Shown: positions 1-10,789, counted from the stretch's first letter. The stretch: DNA of 64,000 nt from Ligustrum vulgare (GCA_963555705.1 OY743183.1:28803932-28867931); one strand, 5' to 3'. Program-made: numbers and translations. The notes: generated by a model not told the origin, from the letters alone.

Positions 1-725
1 GAAGTACAGTTACGGCCGTAAGTGATGCTGTCACGGCCGTAAATCCAGTTTCACGCAAATAATGCGGATTTTTAATTCCTTTTTTGTATTTTTATTCATT
101 TTCCAGTTTTTAGCTATTTTAGGTTAGTTAAAACTCTATTCTGAGTCCATTAGCGACTAGGATTTTATTTTGCTTATTTATACGCTTTTTCCATTCATTG
201 TAATTCAGACTTCGATTTTGATATAAACAGTTTTTATTGAGTATTCAATAAAAGTTATAGGTGGATTCCTATGTTTTTCGAACTTATCAAAAATATTTCT
301 TGTGGCGTTCAAATATCGAACTTATCAAATATTTTCTAGATTATTTGTGGCGTTCAAAACCAGAGACTTATCAAGGAGATTGGGCAAATCCTTGTAGCGT
401 ATCTAAAGTCGTGGTTCTTTATTCCGCATCGTCGAGTCATCGCGTCGTGAATATCGGGTCATGATTCATCCGTCCAACCACAACCTGAGTTCGGAACATT
501 CCGATGTTTCTTCCGCGCTTCGAATCTCATCAACCTTTGTGGTGTTCACACTTTTGTGGTTCTTATCTCTACATCGTAACGGGTCTCGAGTTTAATATAC
601 CCCTACTCCTTGCGTTGTGAGGTTGGGGTTACATTTTTATCTTCTACAGATTGGATTTGGAGCATTCCAGCACTTCGAGTCTAAATTTCGCGTGTTCTCA
701 GTGATCCCCATAACGGATCACATCA
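1..725 (+). repeat. 5' LTR of G1, truncated by window start
   Basis: Ends in GGATCACATCA directly before the primer site, the same end as the 3' LTR at 6791. It contains three imperfect copies of a 'gaacttatcaa...ttgtggcgttcaaa' segment (about 279-365) that occurs once in the 3' LTR. Bases 11-41 carry two ACGGCCGT palindromes where the related LTRs have GCGATCGC-type palindromes. The two LTRs of G1 are therefore much less alike than expected for one insertion. Confidence 0.8.
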
Positions 726-727
726 TC

Positions 728-739
728 TGGTATTAGAGC
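728..739 (+). other. Primer binding site (initiator Met-tRNA type), G1
   Basis: TGGTATTAGAGC lies two bases after the LTR end. It differs by one base from the usual plant TGGTATCAGAGC, which pairs with the 3' end of initiator methionine tRNA to start minus-strand synthesis. Confidence 0.85.
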
Positions 740-1351
740 TGGTCTCTAAATCCAATTCTTTTTATATTTCTTGTTTTAATTTTTTGTTTTTTTAATTTTT
801 GTTTTTGTTCCTTTATTGAAATTTCATTCAACTTTTGAATCTCTTCACTAATCCAAGATTGGTCACGATTTCAATTCTTGTCTTGATTAGCAAAAAAAAA
901 AAAAGGTGGAGAAAAGTGATTATTATTGAAATCAAGATCAAGAACACAATTCCAAATTCAAGAAGACATTTCTTGATATCTTTTACAATATTTCCTACAT
1001 TCTTGATAGTTTCTCATTGTCCATTACTACGCTAAAATTCATTCTGGGTTCGTACAATCCAAAATTTCTATTTCAAGAAGATCACCTTCTTGAAAATCTT
1101 CAATTCGTTCTTCCATTGATGTTGTGTTCTCGTTCAATTCTTGTCTTTGAGCTTTGGGGTTAATTCCACGGAGATCAAATCCTTAACTAGTTTGGTTGGT
1201 TCATTGAGAACTAGAAAAAAAGGAAAAGAGAGCTAAAAGGTAAGAGTGGTGAACATATTAGAGGGAAAAAGCCGAATTGAGTGATACATGAGTGACAAAC
1301 AAGTGAGGATCATTACATAAATTTTCTTTTCTTTTCCTTAAATCACTAACC

Positions 1352-3091
1352 ATGTCACAGAAGGATGCATCATCAACAAGAGAGGATAACCAACAATTTC
1401 ACCTCCTTGCCATGATGGAAAAACAGTTTGAGAAGTGGGAAGCAAAACTGGATGCAAAATTGGATGAGAGGTTGGGGAAGGTTAATGATTCGGTAGGAAC
1501 GCGTGTTAGAGACACTACTCAACCGCGTCAGGAGCAACCACAGATGCTCCCCAATATGAGGAGACCACTAAGGTATGACTTTAACCCTCGACATGGAGCT
1601 AGGAATGATAATGTTGGGAATGTTGAAAGTGATAGTGATAGTGATAGTGGGGATATGTCTATGGCAAGTTGGGGTAGAAGAAGAGATCGAGGTGGTAGAC
1701 GTGAAAGAGGATATAGGCGTGAACATAGGGAGAGAGATGAAATGGATGGGAGTATTGGAAACATTAAAATGACAATTCCATCGTTCCAGGGTAAAAGCAA
1801 TACGGAGGTTTATTTTGAATGGGAAAAAAGGGTAGAATTTATTTTTGACTGTCATAACTATTCTGAGGCGAAAAAGGTAAAATTGGCGGTCGTGGAATTT
1901 ACCGATTATGCTATAGTATGGTGGGATCAATTGGTAACAAGTAAAAGGAGGAACCGTGGGAGACCAATTGAAACTTGGGATGAGTTGAAAGTCTTTATGA
2001 GAAAAAGGTTTGTACCCAAACATTACCACAGGGACATTTACCAAAAATTACAAACACTTTCTCAAGGTAATAGGAGTGTGGGAGAATACCATAGAGAGAT
2101 GGAAATGGCTATGATTAGAGCAAATATTGAAGAGGATCCGGAGGCAACCATGGCCAGATTTCTAAGTGGGTTGAATAGGAAAATTAGTAACGTGGTTGAA
2201 TTACAGCATTATGTCGAGTTGGAGGCTATATTGTATATGGCCATGAAAGTGGAGCGACAGCTGAAAAGGAAGGGGGCCTCGAAATTTTCTATAGGTTCTA
2301 CTCCTTTTGGGAATTCTACATGGAGTGGGACCCCTAAAAATGAAGGGGTTTTTTAGAAAAGCAAGTTTGAGACACCGAAGGGAAAGGAAGAGCCACCCAA
2401 CAAAGGTATTTCTGATTCTCAAACTCCTAGAAGTAGATATATTAGATGTTTTAAATGTATGGGTTTAGGACATATCTCTTCACAATGTCCAAATAAGCGG
2501 GTGTTGATTGTGCGTGATGGGGTATTGTGTTCGAAGGATGAGAAGGAAGAAGAGGATGAGTTTAAGGATGTGCCAGCTTTAGAAGAGGCTAGTGATTGTG
2601 AGGATGGGGACTACGTTGTAGCTAAATCACTTGTCACTAGGAGGGCCCTTAGTACTAAAGTTAAGGTGGAAGAGTCGGGTGAGCAAAGGGAAAATATCTT
2701 CCATACTAGGTGCTTTGTGAACAACAAAGTATGTAGTTTGATAATTGATGGGGGTAGTTGTACGAACGTGGCCAGTACTACCTTTGTGGAAAAATTGTGC
2801 CTACCTGTGCTAAAACACCCTAGGCCTTACAAACTACAGTGGTTAAATAAGTCGGGAGAGATTAAAGTGAATAAGCAAGTGGTGATTGATCTTGCAAATG
2901 GAAAGTATGAAGATGGAGTAGTTTGTGATGTGGTTCCCATGCATGCGGGGCACATCTTGTTGGGCAGGCCGTGGCAATTTGATAGGAAGGTTATTCACGA
3001 TGGTTATAAAAATAGATACACCTTCACCAAGGATGGGAAAATGTCAAACTTATGCCTTTATCACCACAACAGGTCTAGGAGGACCAATTAA
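1352..3091 (+). pseudogene. gag: G1 gag-protease frame with one in-frame stop
   Basis: One reading frame starts at ATG 1352 and is open to 3091 except for TAG at 2354-2356, where sister copy G2 has Gln (a C-to-T type change). In order: an N-terminal helical stretch, a Ser/Asp and Arg-rich linker (residues ~90-130), the retrotransposon gag domain (~140-300, with YFEWEKRVEFIFDC, WWDQL and RPIETWDELK), a CCHC zinc knuckle at about 2447-2491 (CFKCMGLGHISSQC), an acidic linker, and an aspartic protease. The active-site segment reads IIDGGSCTNVAS and the protease ends near LLGRPWQFD. Gag packages the RNA and protease matures the polyprotein. The intact knuckle suggests decay is fairly recent. Confidence 0.85.
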
Positions 3092-3093
3092 AA

Positions 3094-3250
3094 CTAAAAA
3101 GTGAGGAAGAGAAAAAGAGAATTGGGACCACGTTCCCAGAAAAAGGAGAGTTGAGTGAACAGAAGAGAGTTGGGACCACGATCCCAGAAAAAGGAGAATT
3201 GAGTGATCAAAAGAGAGTTGAGACCATGATCCCAAAAAAAGGAGAGGGTG
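3094..3250 (+). repeat. In-coding tandem repeat between protease and reverse transcriptase (G1)
   Basis: About three ~57-base units, each with GAGAGTTGGGACCACG-TCCCAGAAAAAGGAGA. They encode a repeated basic linker (RVGT..PEKGELS). The GGGACCACG-TCCC core is self-complementary. G2 keeps the same array at about 12,975-13,120 on the other strand, so it belongs to the family. Confidence 0.7.
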
Positions 3251-4765
3251 TGCAGAGTGCCACAAAAAACAAAGGAGAGAACAAAAGTGAACTTTGAGGC
3301 AAAACAAAGTGAGATTACTAAAGCAATATTCTTCGAAAACAAGTCAATAATTTTGCTAATATACAAGGAATCTTTCCTTGCACTTGATGAAACTAACCAC
3401 CCCCTCCCTAGTTTAGTTGTATCTCTTTTACAGGAATTTGCAGATTTATTTCCCGAGGAGATTTCTAGTGGGCTACCACCTATTCGCGGGATCGAACACC
3501 AAATTGACTTTGTGCTGGGAGCGGTCATCCCAAACAGGCCAGCCTATAGGAGCAATCCAGAGGAGACAAAGGAGCTACAGAGGCAATTTGAGGACCTGTT
3601 AAGTAAGGGCTATGTTAGGGAGAGCATGAGATCCATGTGCAGTACCGATCTTGTTGGTACCCAAAAAGGATGGGACTTAGAGGATGTGCGTGAATTGTAG
3701 AGCAGTCAACAATATCACAGTAAAGCATCACCCTCCCATACCTAGGATAGATGATATGCTTGATGAGTTGCATGGGGCAAGTATTTTTAGTAAAATATAT
3801 CTCAAAAGTGGCTATCACCAAATTCGCATGAAAGAAGGTGATGAATGGAAAATTGCCTTCAAAACCAAATATAGTTTATATGAATGGATGGTTATGCCAT
3901 TCGGTCTTTCTAATGCCCCAGTACTTTTATGAGACTAATGAACCATGTTTTGCGTGCTTACATTGGTAAATTTGTTGTGGTATACTTTGATGACACTTTC
4001 GTGTATAGTAAGGACTTAGGTGATCACATTGAACATTTAAGATCCGTATTGAAAGTTTTGAAAACTGAGAAACTTTAATCTAATTTTAAAAAGTGTATTT
4101 TTTGCATGGAAAAGGTAATTTTTCTAGGATTTGTTGTTAGTGCTAATGGTGTTGAGGTAGATGAGGAAAAAATTCAGGCTATTAAAGAGTGGCCAACTCC
4201 TAAAAGTATTATGAAGGTTAGGAGCTTTCACGGGTTGGCTGGGTTTTATAGGAGGTTTGTTAAAGACTTTAGTACACTTGCAGCACTACTCACGAAAATA
4301 GTTAAGAAAAGTGTAGGATTTCATTGGAAGGTTGCACAAGAAAATGCCTTTAATTTACTTAAGGATAGGTTATGTTCTACACCGATTTTGGCTTTACCTG
4401 ACTTTAACCAAACCTTTGAGATTGAATGTTATGCATCAGGAATAGGTATTGGAGCTGTTCTTATGCAGGAAAAAAGGCCAATTGCATTCTTCAGTGAAAA
4501 GCTGAGTGGAACATCATTGAATTATCCTACTTATGACAAGGAGCTTTATGCTCTTGTTCGTACTTTGGAGACATTGCAACATTATATGTGACCAAAGGAA
4601 TTTGACATCCATTCTGATCATGAGTCACTAAAGTATCTCAAAGGGCAAGGTAAGCTAAACAAAAGGCATGCTCGATGGATGGAATTCATAGAGACCTTTC
4701 CTTATGTCATCCGCTACAAACAAGGTAAGGATAATGTGATAGCAGATGCCCTTTCTTGCAGGTAA
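3248..4765 (+). pseudogene. pol: G1 reverse transcriptase and RNase H, frameshifted
   Basis: Reverse transcriptase begins near 3430 (SGLPPIRGIEHQIDF), followed by PNRPAYR and the 'LLSKGYVRES' segment. A one-base insertion near 3695 shifts the frame, which resumes as [24 protein letters not shown] second shift lies near 3920 after PFGLSNAP. The catalytic box reads YFDD at about 3985, but the following residues are changed (family YFDDILVYS). A stop occurs at 4076. RNase H covers 4106-4765 ([36 protein letters not shown]) and has a TGG-to-TGA stop at 4589-4591. Compared with G2 the RNase H core is complete in length. At least five lesions show the enzyme is dead. Confidence 0.85.
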
Positions 4766-6100
4766 GTACTTCTAACTTCTTTAAATGCAAAGTTGAATAT
4801 ATTAGAGGTATGTATGTTGATGACCCTGATTTTTCTACCATCTATGCTTCATGTGAAAAGTGTGCGATTGATAAGTTTTATAGGCATGATGGATACTTGT
4901 TTAGAGAAAATAAACTTTGTGTGCCAAATTGCTCTATACGTGAATTGTTAATACGTGGGGCTCAGGGTGGGGGTGTTAATGGGACATTTTGATGTCTTGA
5001 AAACCATAGAAATATTGCATGAACACTTTTATTGGCCTAAAATGAAAAGGGATGTTCACCATTTTTGTGACAGGTGCATAACTTGTAAACAAGCAAGTCT
5101 AGCTAGGGTCCTACCACAAGGTTTGTATACCCCTTTACCTGTACCTAATGAAACTTGGGTAGATATATCTATGGACTCGTTTTAGGTTTTCCTAGGAAAA
5201 AAAAAGGTAGGGATTCTATATTTGTGGTAGTGGACAGGTTTAGTAAAATGGCACATTTCATCCCTTGTCATAAAACTGACGACGCAACAAACATAGTAGA
5301 CCTATTCTTTAGGGATGTTGTAAGACTCCACGGGGTACCTCGGAGTATTGTGTCTGATAGGGATGTTAAGTTCCTTAGTTACTTTTGGAAAGTATTGTGG
5401 GGGAAGATGGGTACTAAGTTGTTTTTCGTTACTACATGTCACCCTCAAACTAACGGTCAAACAGAAGTAGTTAACAAGATATTAATTCCACTTCTACGCA
5501 CTATCATAAATAAAAACCTGAAGAGATGGGAAGAATGTTTGCGTTTTGTGAAATTTGCTTATAATAAGGTTGTGCATTCTTTACATCATGTTCTCCTTTC
5601 AAAGTTGTTTATGTTTCAACCTATTAACTCCTCTCGTTTTAATTCCTTTGCCTGTAGATGAAAGGAGCAGTTTGGACGGGGAGAAAAAGGCTAAGCTTGT
5701 GAAGTCAATCCATCAGAAGGTGAAGGACCAAATAGAAAAGAATAACGAGCGTTATGCATCCCAAGCAAACAAAGGTCGGACGCATGTCACGTTCGAACTA
5801 GGTGATTGGGTGTGGGTGCACTTACGAAAGAAGCGGTTCCCAACACAAAGAAAATCTAAGTTGCAGCCAAGGGGAGACGAACATTTTCAAGTCATCGAGA
5901 AGATATACAAGCTGGATCTTCCAGGTGAGTATAATGTATCTGCTTTTTTTAACGTTGCTGACCTTTCTCTGTTTGATGTAGGTGATGATTCGAGGACGAA
6001 TCATTTTCAACAGGGAGGGGATGATGAGCACCAGAGTGGCCCAACGAGCAAGGACCCGTTGCATGTGCCGGGGGGGACCAATAACGAGGCTAAGGGCTAA
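4766..6100 (+). pseudogene. pol: G1 integrase and C-terminal tail, frameshifted
   Basis: Integrase inserts the cDNA into the host genome. Seen: an HHCC zinc-binding part ([22 protein letters not shown] at about 5018-5085), then the catalytic core with [33 protein letters not shown] and QTEVVNK. The frame breaks near 4985 (GGVNGTF, stop), 5183 and 5600. The C-terminal part (5660-6100) has the GDWVWVHLRKKRFP...KLQPRGD module, a NVADLSLFD segment and an acidic tail that crosses into the LTR at 6022. No classical chromodomain was recognised. Disabled by frameshifts. Confidence 0.82.
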
Positions 6101-6791
6101 GAAAATCAAACAAGTCATGCAAGGATTTATTTAAACTTGGGTGGATGAGCATTCAAGTCCAAGACCAAAGTCTCTACTTTTGACTCATGACATGTTAGAA
6201 GAAGAGACAAAGGTGATACAAGTGATTTGGGCCGAGAATCAAGTTCAAAACCAAGGAGTTGGAGATTTGAACCACACGACCGCGTGGTATGAAATGGAGC
6301 GCGATCATGACCTGCACTGAAAAAGAGACCCGAGGATTTTGGCCTCTCCACGCGATCGCTACCGAGGTGCTTGCGTGATCGCGTGGGTATAATATTCAGG
6401 GTTTTCCGCATTTTTAATTCTTTTTCCATTTTAGGCCCATATGTTGCGGTTTTGGCCTATTTTTGTGATAATACTCTTTATTAGTTACCTTTCATTGAAT
6501 GAAAACACAACTTCGAGATTATTGATAATTAAAGGTGAGTTATTCCCTTGTTCTTCTTTTTTCTTAATGAATAAATTGAACTTATCAAAGGATTAGACAA
6601 CATTTGTGGCGTTCACCCATTTGTGATTCTTATTTCCGCATCGTAACGGGTCTCGGGTTTAATATACCCCTGGTTCTTGCGTCGTGAGGTCGGGGTTACA
6701 TTGTTATCGTCTACCGATTGAATTTGTAGCTTTCTGGCGTTTCGAGTCTAAATTCCGCGTGTTCTCCGTGATCCCCATAATGGATCACATC
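6022..6791 (+). repeat. 3' LTR of G1
   Basis: 770 bases, TGATGAGCACC...GGATCACATCA, directly after the purine tract. It contains CCACACGACCGCGTGG (6272) and CCACGCGATCGCT...GATCGCGTGG (6349-6386) palindromic clusters, which are shared with G2. Confidence 0.85.
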
Positions 6792-6987
6792 AACTATTCT
6801 GGGTATATTAAATCTTTTAGTGATTATACATGTATCACAATATGCATAAGTATAATCAATCATTAAATAAATATCAATTTCGACATATAATCTATAATTA
6901 TTTTACTTGAAATCTCAACGTACTGCGATCAACTGGTACATCAAAAAATACTCCCAAAGTACCGAGATGAGGATCATACATTTTGAT
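6792..6987. other. AT-rich flank, no gene recognised
   Basis: Short AT-rich stretch between the G1 3' LTR and a DNA transposon. No coding or structural signal was identified apart from the transposon's left target duplication at 6980-6987. Confidence 0.5.
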
Positions 6988-7527
6988 TAGGGATGGCAAA
7001 AAAATCCGAAGGATCCGAAACCCGGAGGACCCGAAATGACCCGCCCCGAAAATTACTCGCCTCGTCGGGTCCGTGGGGCGGGTTTTCAGCCCTGTGGTGG
7101 GTTTCGGGGCGGGTTCGGGACTGACCCCCACCCCCCCGGCCCCGTGTCCCGGTAAATTTTATTTTATTTTTTTTAAATAATGAAATGAGAAATTAAAATA
7201 AATTTGATGAAGTCCAGAAGAATTGAACATTGGTGGAATTTAGGGATATGAGAATATACAACCACTATACCATTATATTGTTTATTGATTTTTTTCTTCA
7301 AATATATACATATTATTTTTAAAGTTCAAACTTAAAAATTCTAACTAGTTCAACGCCTAAATTTTTCATGTAAAATCTCATTACCAATTTATTTAAAAAA
7401 AAAAAAAATCGGGTCATTAGCGGGGCGGGAGGTCGCCCCGACCCGCAACTTCGGGGGTCGCGGGGGGGGGGGGGGGGGGGGGGGTGTGGCCCTGACCCGC
7501 CCCGAACCCGACCCATTGCCATCCATA
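6988..7527. mobile_element. hAT-type non-autonomous transposon, 540 bp
   Basis: Seen: terminal inverted repeats TAGGGATGGCAA / TTGCCATCCATA, with GC-rich subterminal sequence (CCCGACCCGCC / GGCGGGT types) at both ends around an AT-rich middle. Flanking 8-base duplications are ATTTTGAT (6980-6987) and CTTTTGAT (7528-7535), one mismatch. Known: 8-base duplications and GGGATGGCAA-like ends are typical of plant hAT elements. No transposase is encoded. It includes a 23-base run of G (7462-7484). Confidence 0.8.
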
Positions 7528-8309
7528 CTTTTGATCTCACTCATTAGTATATCAATGAGCTCAAGCTAGTGATTTAGATTATAGTCTATCCACCATATAT
7601 AATGTCAGTTCTATGAAAAAAATTCATGTACAATGAGTCATCTTTTACGATTGTATAATATTTTTTTATTTCTACAAGTAACTAGTGGATTTACACATTT
7701 AAGTGTTTGGACTTCAGGTCTTTGAACAATAACCCCTACATTGGTATTTTTATATTTGGTCAAAGTATTATAATTTCATCAACCTCATTTTCACAAGAGA
7801 GTTGTGTATATATTTGATTTATTTATTTTCATCTCAATATAAAATATAGAGATATTTTTATATTTTTTATCATCAATTACATGAGTTTTTGTCATTTAAC
7901 AATGTATATTTTACTCACCATGAGTATTTAGCCTCAAATGGATCATCTCAATTATTCAAGAGATATTTATTTTTGGAATCGATTGTCATTATACTTCAGG
8001 CATAATTACGCTTCAGGAGTGTTTTCCCTATAAAATTCACAAATCTTATATTATATCAATCGGCTAAAAGTGCCGCAACGCACGTTATTCATATTTAGGG
8101 ATACAATATCAATCATATATCTGAGTGCATTTTGGTGGAGTGTATACATATTGTACTTCTTAGAAATCATAAAACTTCTTCAGATAATCCCTGTTTCATT
8201 ATATTGACTTGTATAGAATATTATTGAATGATAAACAATTTATAAATAATTTATTCTCATATCAAATAATTTGAAGCTTTTAATCAGGATTATCTAACCG
8301 TTCTTTATA
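7528..8309. other. AT-rich intergenic stretch, nothing recognised
   Basis: No open frame longer than about 60 codons and no transposon end identified. A 'gccgcaacgcacgtt' string near 8072 faintly resembles decayed Helitron hairpins but lacks a CTAG end. Confidence 0.4.
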
Positions 8310-8486
8310 GAACTTCTGGTTCAATACGGTTTTATTTCACTCATGTGTATGAATATTTGGTTCAATACAATATCGATGAACTTCTGGTTCAATGCAATGT
8401 ATATTTCACTTATAAACTTCTGGTTCGATACTATATACATATTTCACTTGTACGTATGAACTTCTGGTTCAATACAATATTTACTT
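8310..8486 (+). repeat. Tandem repeat upstream of locus A viral-like pseudogene
   Basis: Five imperfect copies of 'gaacttctggttcaatac(aatat)' spaced 30-50 bases apart (8310, about 8350, 8379, 8415, 8458). The homologous place in locus B (39,905-39,925) has a single copy, 'gaattctgattcaatacgg'. So this promoter-proximal array expanded only in locus A. Confidence 0.75.
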
Positions 8487-8698
8487 GTTCGAATTTATAA
8501 ATCAGTATACCTTGATTTATTATATCTAAAAAGGTGATTAGACCGAAATCTCAAAAATGATCATTGTCCCCATCCTTTTGATTACAAATCTTTTCCCTTT
8601 TCTTGGTGTAATCAATGACGCGCAGAACCACTGCTCTTTTACGTGTTAGATAATGCATTTAAAATAGATTATTTGGGAAGAAGATTAGATCCATCAAA

Positions 8699-9208
8699 AT
8701 GGATTTTATATTATCAAATATTCGTAAATACTATTCTAATCTTCCGATAAATGTTTTGAAAAAGATTTACCGAGTTCGACTTGAAAGATTGAGGCTGCTG
8801 ATGGAATAAGGTATCCTAGAAGATGTTCGTTGGTTGATCGAAGCAAAAGTTCGATTATCTGGTGAATTACCAGATTCATTTTCTAAGCACATATCTGGCT
8901 TAGGTAAGAGTACTTTTGTAAAGAAGCAAAGAGCAAAAGGATTGAAGGGTTGTTACAAATGTGCTCGATGGACATGTGATACCCATTGTAAATCAATAGG
9001 GTATTCATCCAGAAATCTAGATGATAAAATAGATTTCATTAATGGTGGACTGAGTAAGGAGTCATTTGATGAAATTCGACTGACACTTGAGACGCACCCT
9101 TGTGGGTATGTGCAGCGTGAGCTACTATCTTTATGGGCTCAATTCAACGAAGAGAAAGATCATTATAGTCTCAACAATATAATATCAAAAGATACATATT
9201 TATTTTAA
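8699..9208 (+). pseudogene. Locus A copy of carlavirus-like cysteine-rich nucleic-acid-binding protein (broken)
   Basis: Homologue of the intact gene at 40,194-40,745. It starts at an equivalent ATG (8699) and is interrupted by an in-frame TAA in 'LLME*GILED' (8807-8809). From ATG 8834 the frame is open to 9208. It keeps the Gly-Leu-Gly-Lys-Ser segment, the basic KKQRAKGLKG stretch and all four cysteines of CYKCARWTCDTHC, followed by GYSS and the SKESFDEIRLTLETHP segment. The C-terminus differs because of a ~50-base deletion after IISKD relative to locus B. Inferred: an old paralogous copy decaying without selection. The following 270 bases match the spacer before LOG in locus B. Confidence 0.75.
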
Positions 9209-9480
9209 TAAAATATTTTGCATTTTCATTTTTTGCATATTAACAGATTGTTACTGAGAGAGTACCGAAAGAGTGTCCATTATGGAGCATTAAATATGCT
9301 GTCAGAGATATGATCAAATGTGGTCTCATTTAGTCAAAAGTAAATAGTAACTTTTTCAAAAGAAGAGCAGTAAATAGTGAATATTTTCAAGTTTAAGAAG
9401 TCAAATTATTTTGCAGTTTATTGCATCCCAAAATAACATTTTTCTTGTAAGTTTTCTTTCCTTATACTCTTAAAAGATGG
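9209..9480 (+). promoter_or_regulatory. LOG upstream region of locus A, cut at the start codon
   Basis: Aligns with 40,746-41,058 of locus B. Shared strings include 'gtcaaaagtaaat', 'cagtaaat' and 'gcatcccaaaat.acat.ttctt.gtaagtttt', ending in 'aaaGATGG'. In locus B that ATGG is the LOG start codon plus one base. Here the LTR of G2 begins at the next base and no LOG coding sequence follows on the far side of G2. Confidence 0.75.
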
Positions 9481-10252
9481 CGATGTGATCCGTTATGGGG
9501 ATCACGGAGAATATGCGAAATTTAGACTCGAAATGTCGGAAAGCTCCAAATCCAATCGGTAGATGATAACAATGTAACCCTGACTTCATGACACAAGAAC
9601 CAGGGGTATATTAAACACGAGACCCGTTACGATGTGGAGATAAGAACCACAAAGGGATGAACGCCACAAATGTTGCCTAATCCTTTGATAAATTCAATTT
9701 GTTCATTAAGAACGAAGAAGAATAAGGGAATAACTGACCTTTAATTATCAATAATCTCAAAGTTGTGTTTACAATCAATGAAAAAGTAACTAATAAAGAG
9801 TATTATCACGAAAATAGGCCAAAACCGCAACAAATGGGCCCAAAACGTAAAAGAATTAAAAACGCGGAAAACCCTAAATATTATACCCACGCGATCGCGT
9901 AGACACTTCTATAGCGATCGGGCAGAGATGCCAAAAAAATCTTGGGTCTCTTTTTCCATGCAAGTCGCGATCGCTCTCCACTTTATATCACGCAGTCACG
10001 TGGTTCAAATCTCCAACTCCTTGGTTTTAAACTTGATTCTCAGCCTAAATCACTTGTATCACCTTTGGCTCCTCTTTTATCATGTCATGAGTCAAACGCA
10101 GAGCCTTTGGTCTTGGACTTGAATGATCATCCACTCGAGTTTGCATAAATCCTTGCATGGCTTGTTTGATCTTCTTAGCCCTCGGCCTCGTTATTGGTTC
10201 CCCCGGCACATGCAACGGGTCCTTGCTCGTTGGGCCACTCTGGTACTCATCA
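9481..10252 (-). repeat. 3' LTR of G2
   Basis: 772 bases; in + orientation it starts GATGTGATCCG and ends GGTACTCATCA. It carries GCGATCGC palindromes at about 9890 and 9965. The first ~200 bases in element direction encode the end of the pol frame. Confidence 0.85.
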
Positions 10253-10696
10253 TCCCCTCCCTGTTCAAAAGGATTCGTCCTCGAATCATCACTTGCATCA
10301 AACAGAGAAAGGTTAGCAATGTTAAAAGAAGCAGATATATTATGCTCACTTGGAAGATCCAGCTTGTATGCATTGTCGTTTATCTTCTCGATGACTTGAA
10401 AAAGTCCATCTCCCCTTGGCTGCAACTTAGATTTTCGTTGTTGGGAACCGCTTCTTTCACAAGTGCACCCACACCCTATCATCCTGTTCGAACGTCACAT
10501 GCCTCTGACCTTTGTTTGCTTGGGATACATAACGCTCATTCTTCTTCTGTATTTGGTCCTTCACGTTCTCATGGATTGACTTCACAAGCTTAGCCTTTTT
10601 CTCCCCGTCCAAACCACTCCTTTCATCTACAGGCAAAGGAATTAAATCAAGAGGAGTTAGTGGGTTGAAACATAAACAAGTTCGAAAGGGGAACAT
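10045..10696 (-). pseudogene. pol: G2 integrase C-terminus with tail encoded in the LTR
   Basis: Two overlapping frames: 10,457-10,696 (DERSGLDGEKKAKLVKSIHE, GDxVWVHL) and 10,045-10,482 (KSKLQPRGDGLFQVIEKINDNAYKLDLPSEHNISASFNIANLSLFD, then an acidic DDSRTNPFEQGGDDE). After the LTR border at 10252 the frame continues as a basic ITRPRAKKIKQAMQG motif and stays open another 150 bases. Known: CRM-clade chromoviruses have a C-terminal CR motif, thought to guide centromeric insertion, partly encoded by the LTR. Inferred: this tail is that motif; the clade call needs a tree. Confidence 0.7.
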
Positions 10697-10789
10697 GATG
10701 TAGTAGAATGCATAGCCCTATTATAAGAAAATTCCACAAAAGGAAAACATTCTTCCCAACTCTTCAGGTTTTTACTTATGATAGTGCGT

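Larger units (their letters stand above)
1..6791 (+). mobile_element. Ty3/gypsy retrotransposon G1 (chromovirus, CRM-like), degenerate
   Basis: Seen: partial 5' LTR (1-725), Met-tRNA primer site at 728, gag, protease, reverse transcriptase, RNase H and integrase in the gypsy order, a purine tract (6011-6021, CAGGGAGGGGA) and a 3' LTR (6022-6791) with TG...CA ends. Coding is broken by several stops and frameshifts, so it is not autonomous. The pol reading frame runs about 80 bases into the 3' LTR. In sister copy G2 this tail is longer and carries a basic ITRPRAKKIKQAMQG-like stretch. Known: CRM chromoviruses encode their C-terminal CR motif across the LTR border. Inferred: a CRM-like clade. 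The left end lies outside the window, so no target duplication can be checked. Confidence 0.9.

Noticed and set aside
728..739. tRNA-like strings TGGTATYAGAGC (here and at 15,466, 42,884, 57,012)
   Set aside because: They are primer binding sites complementary to tRNA 3' ends, not tRNA genes; no cloverleaf around them.
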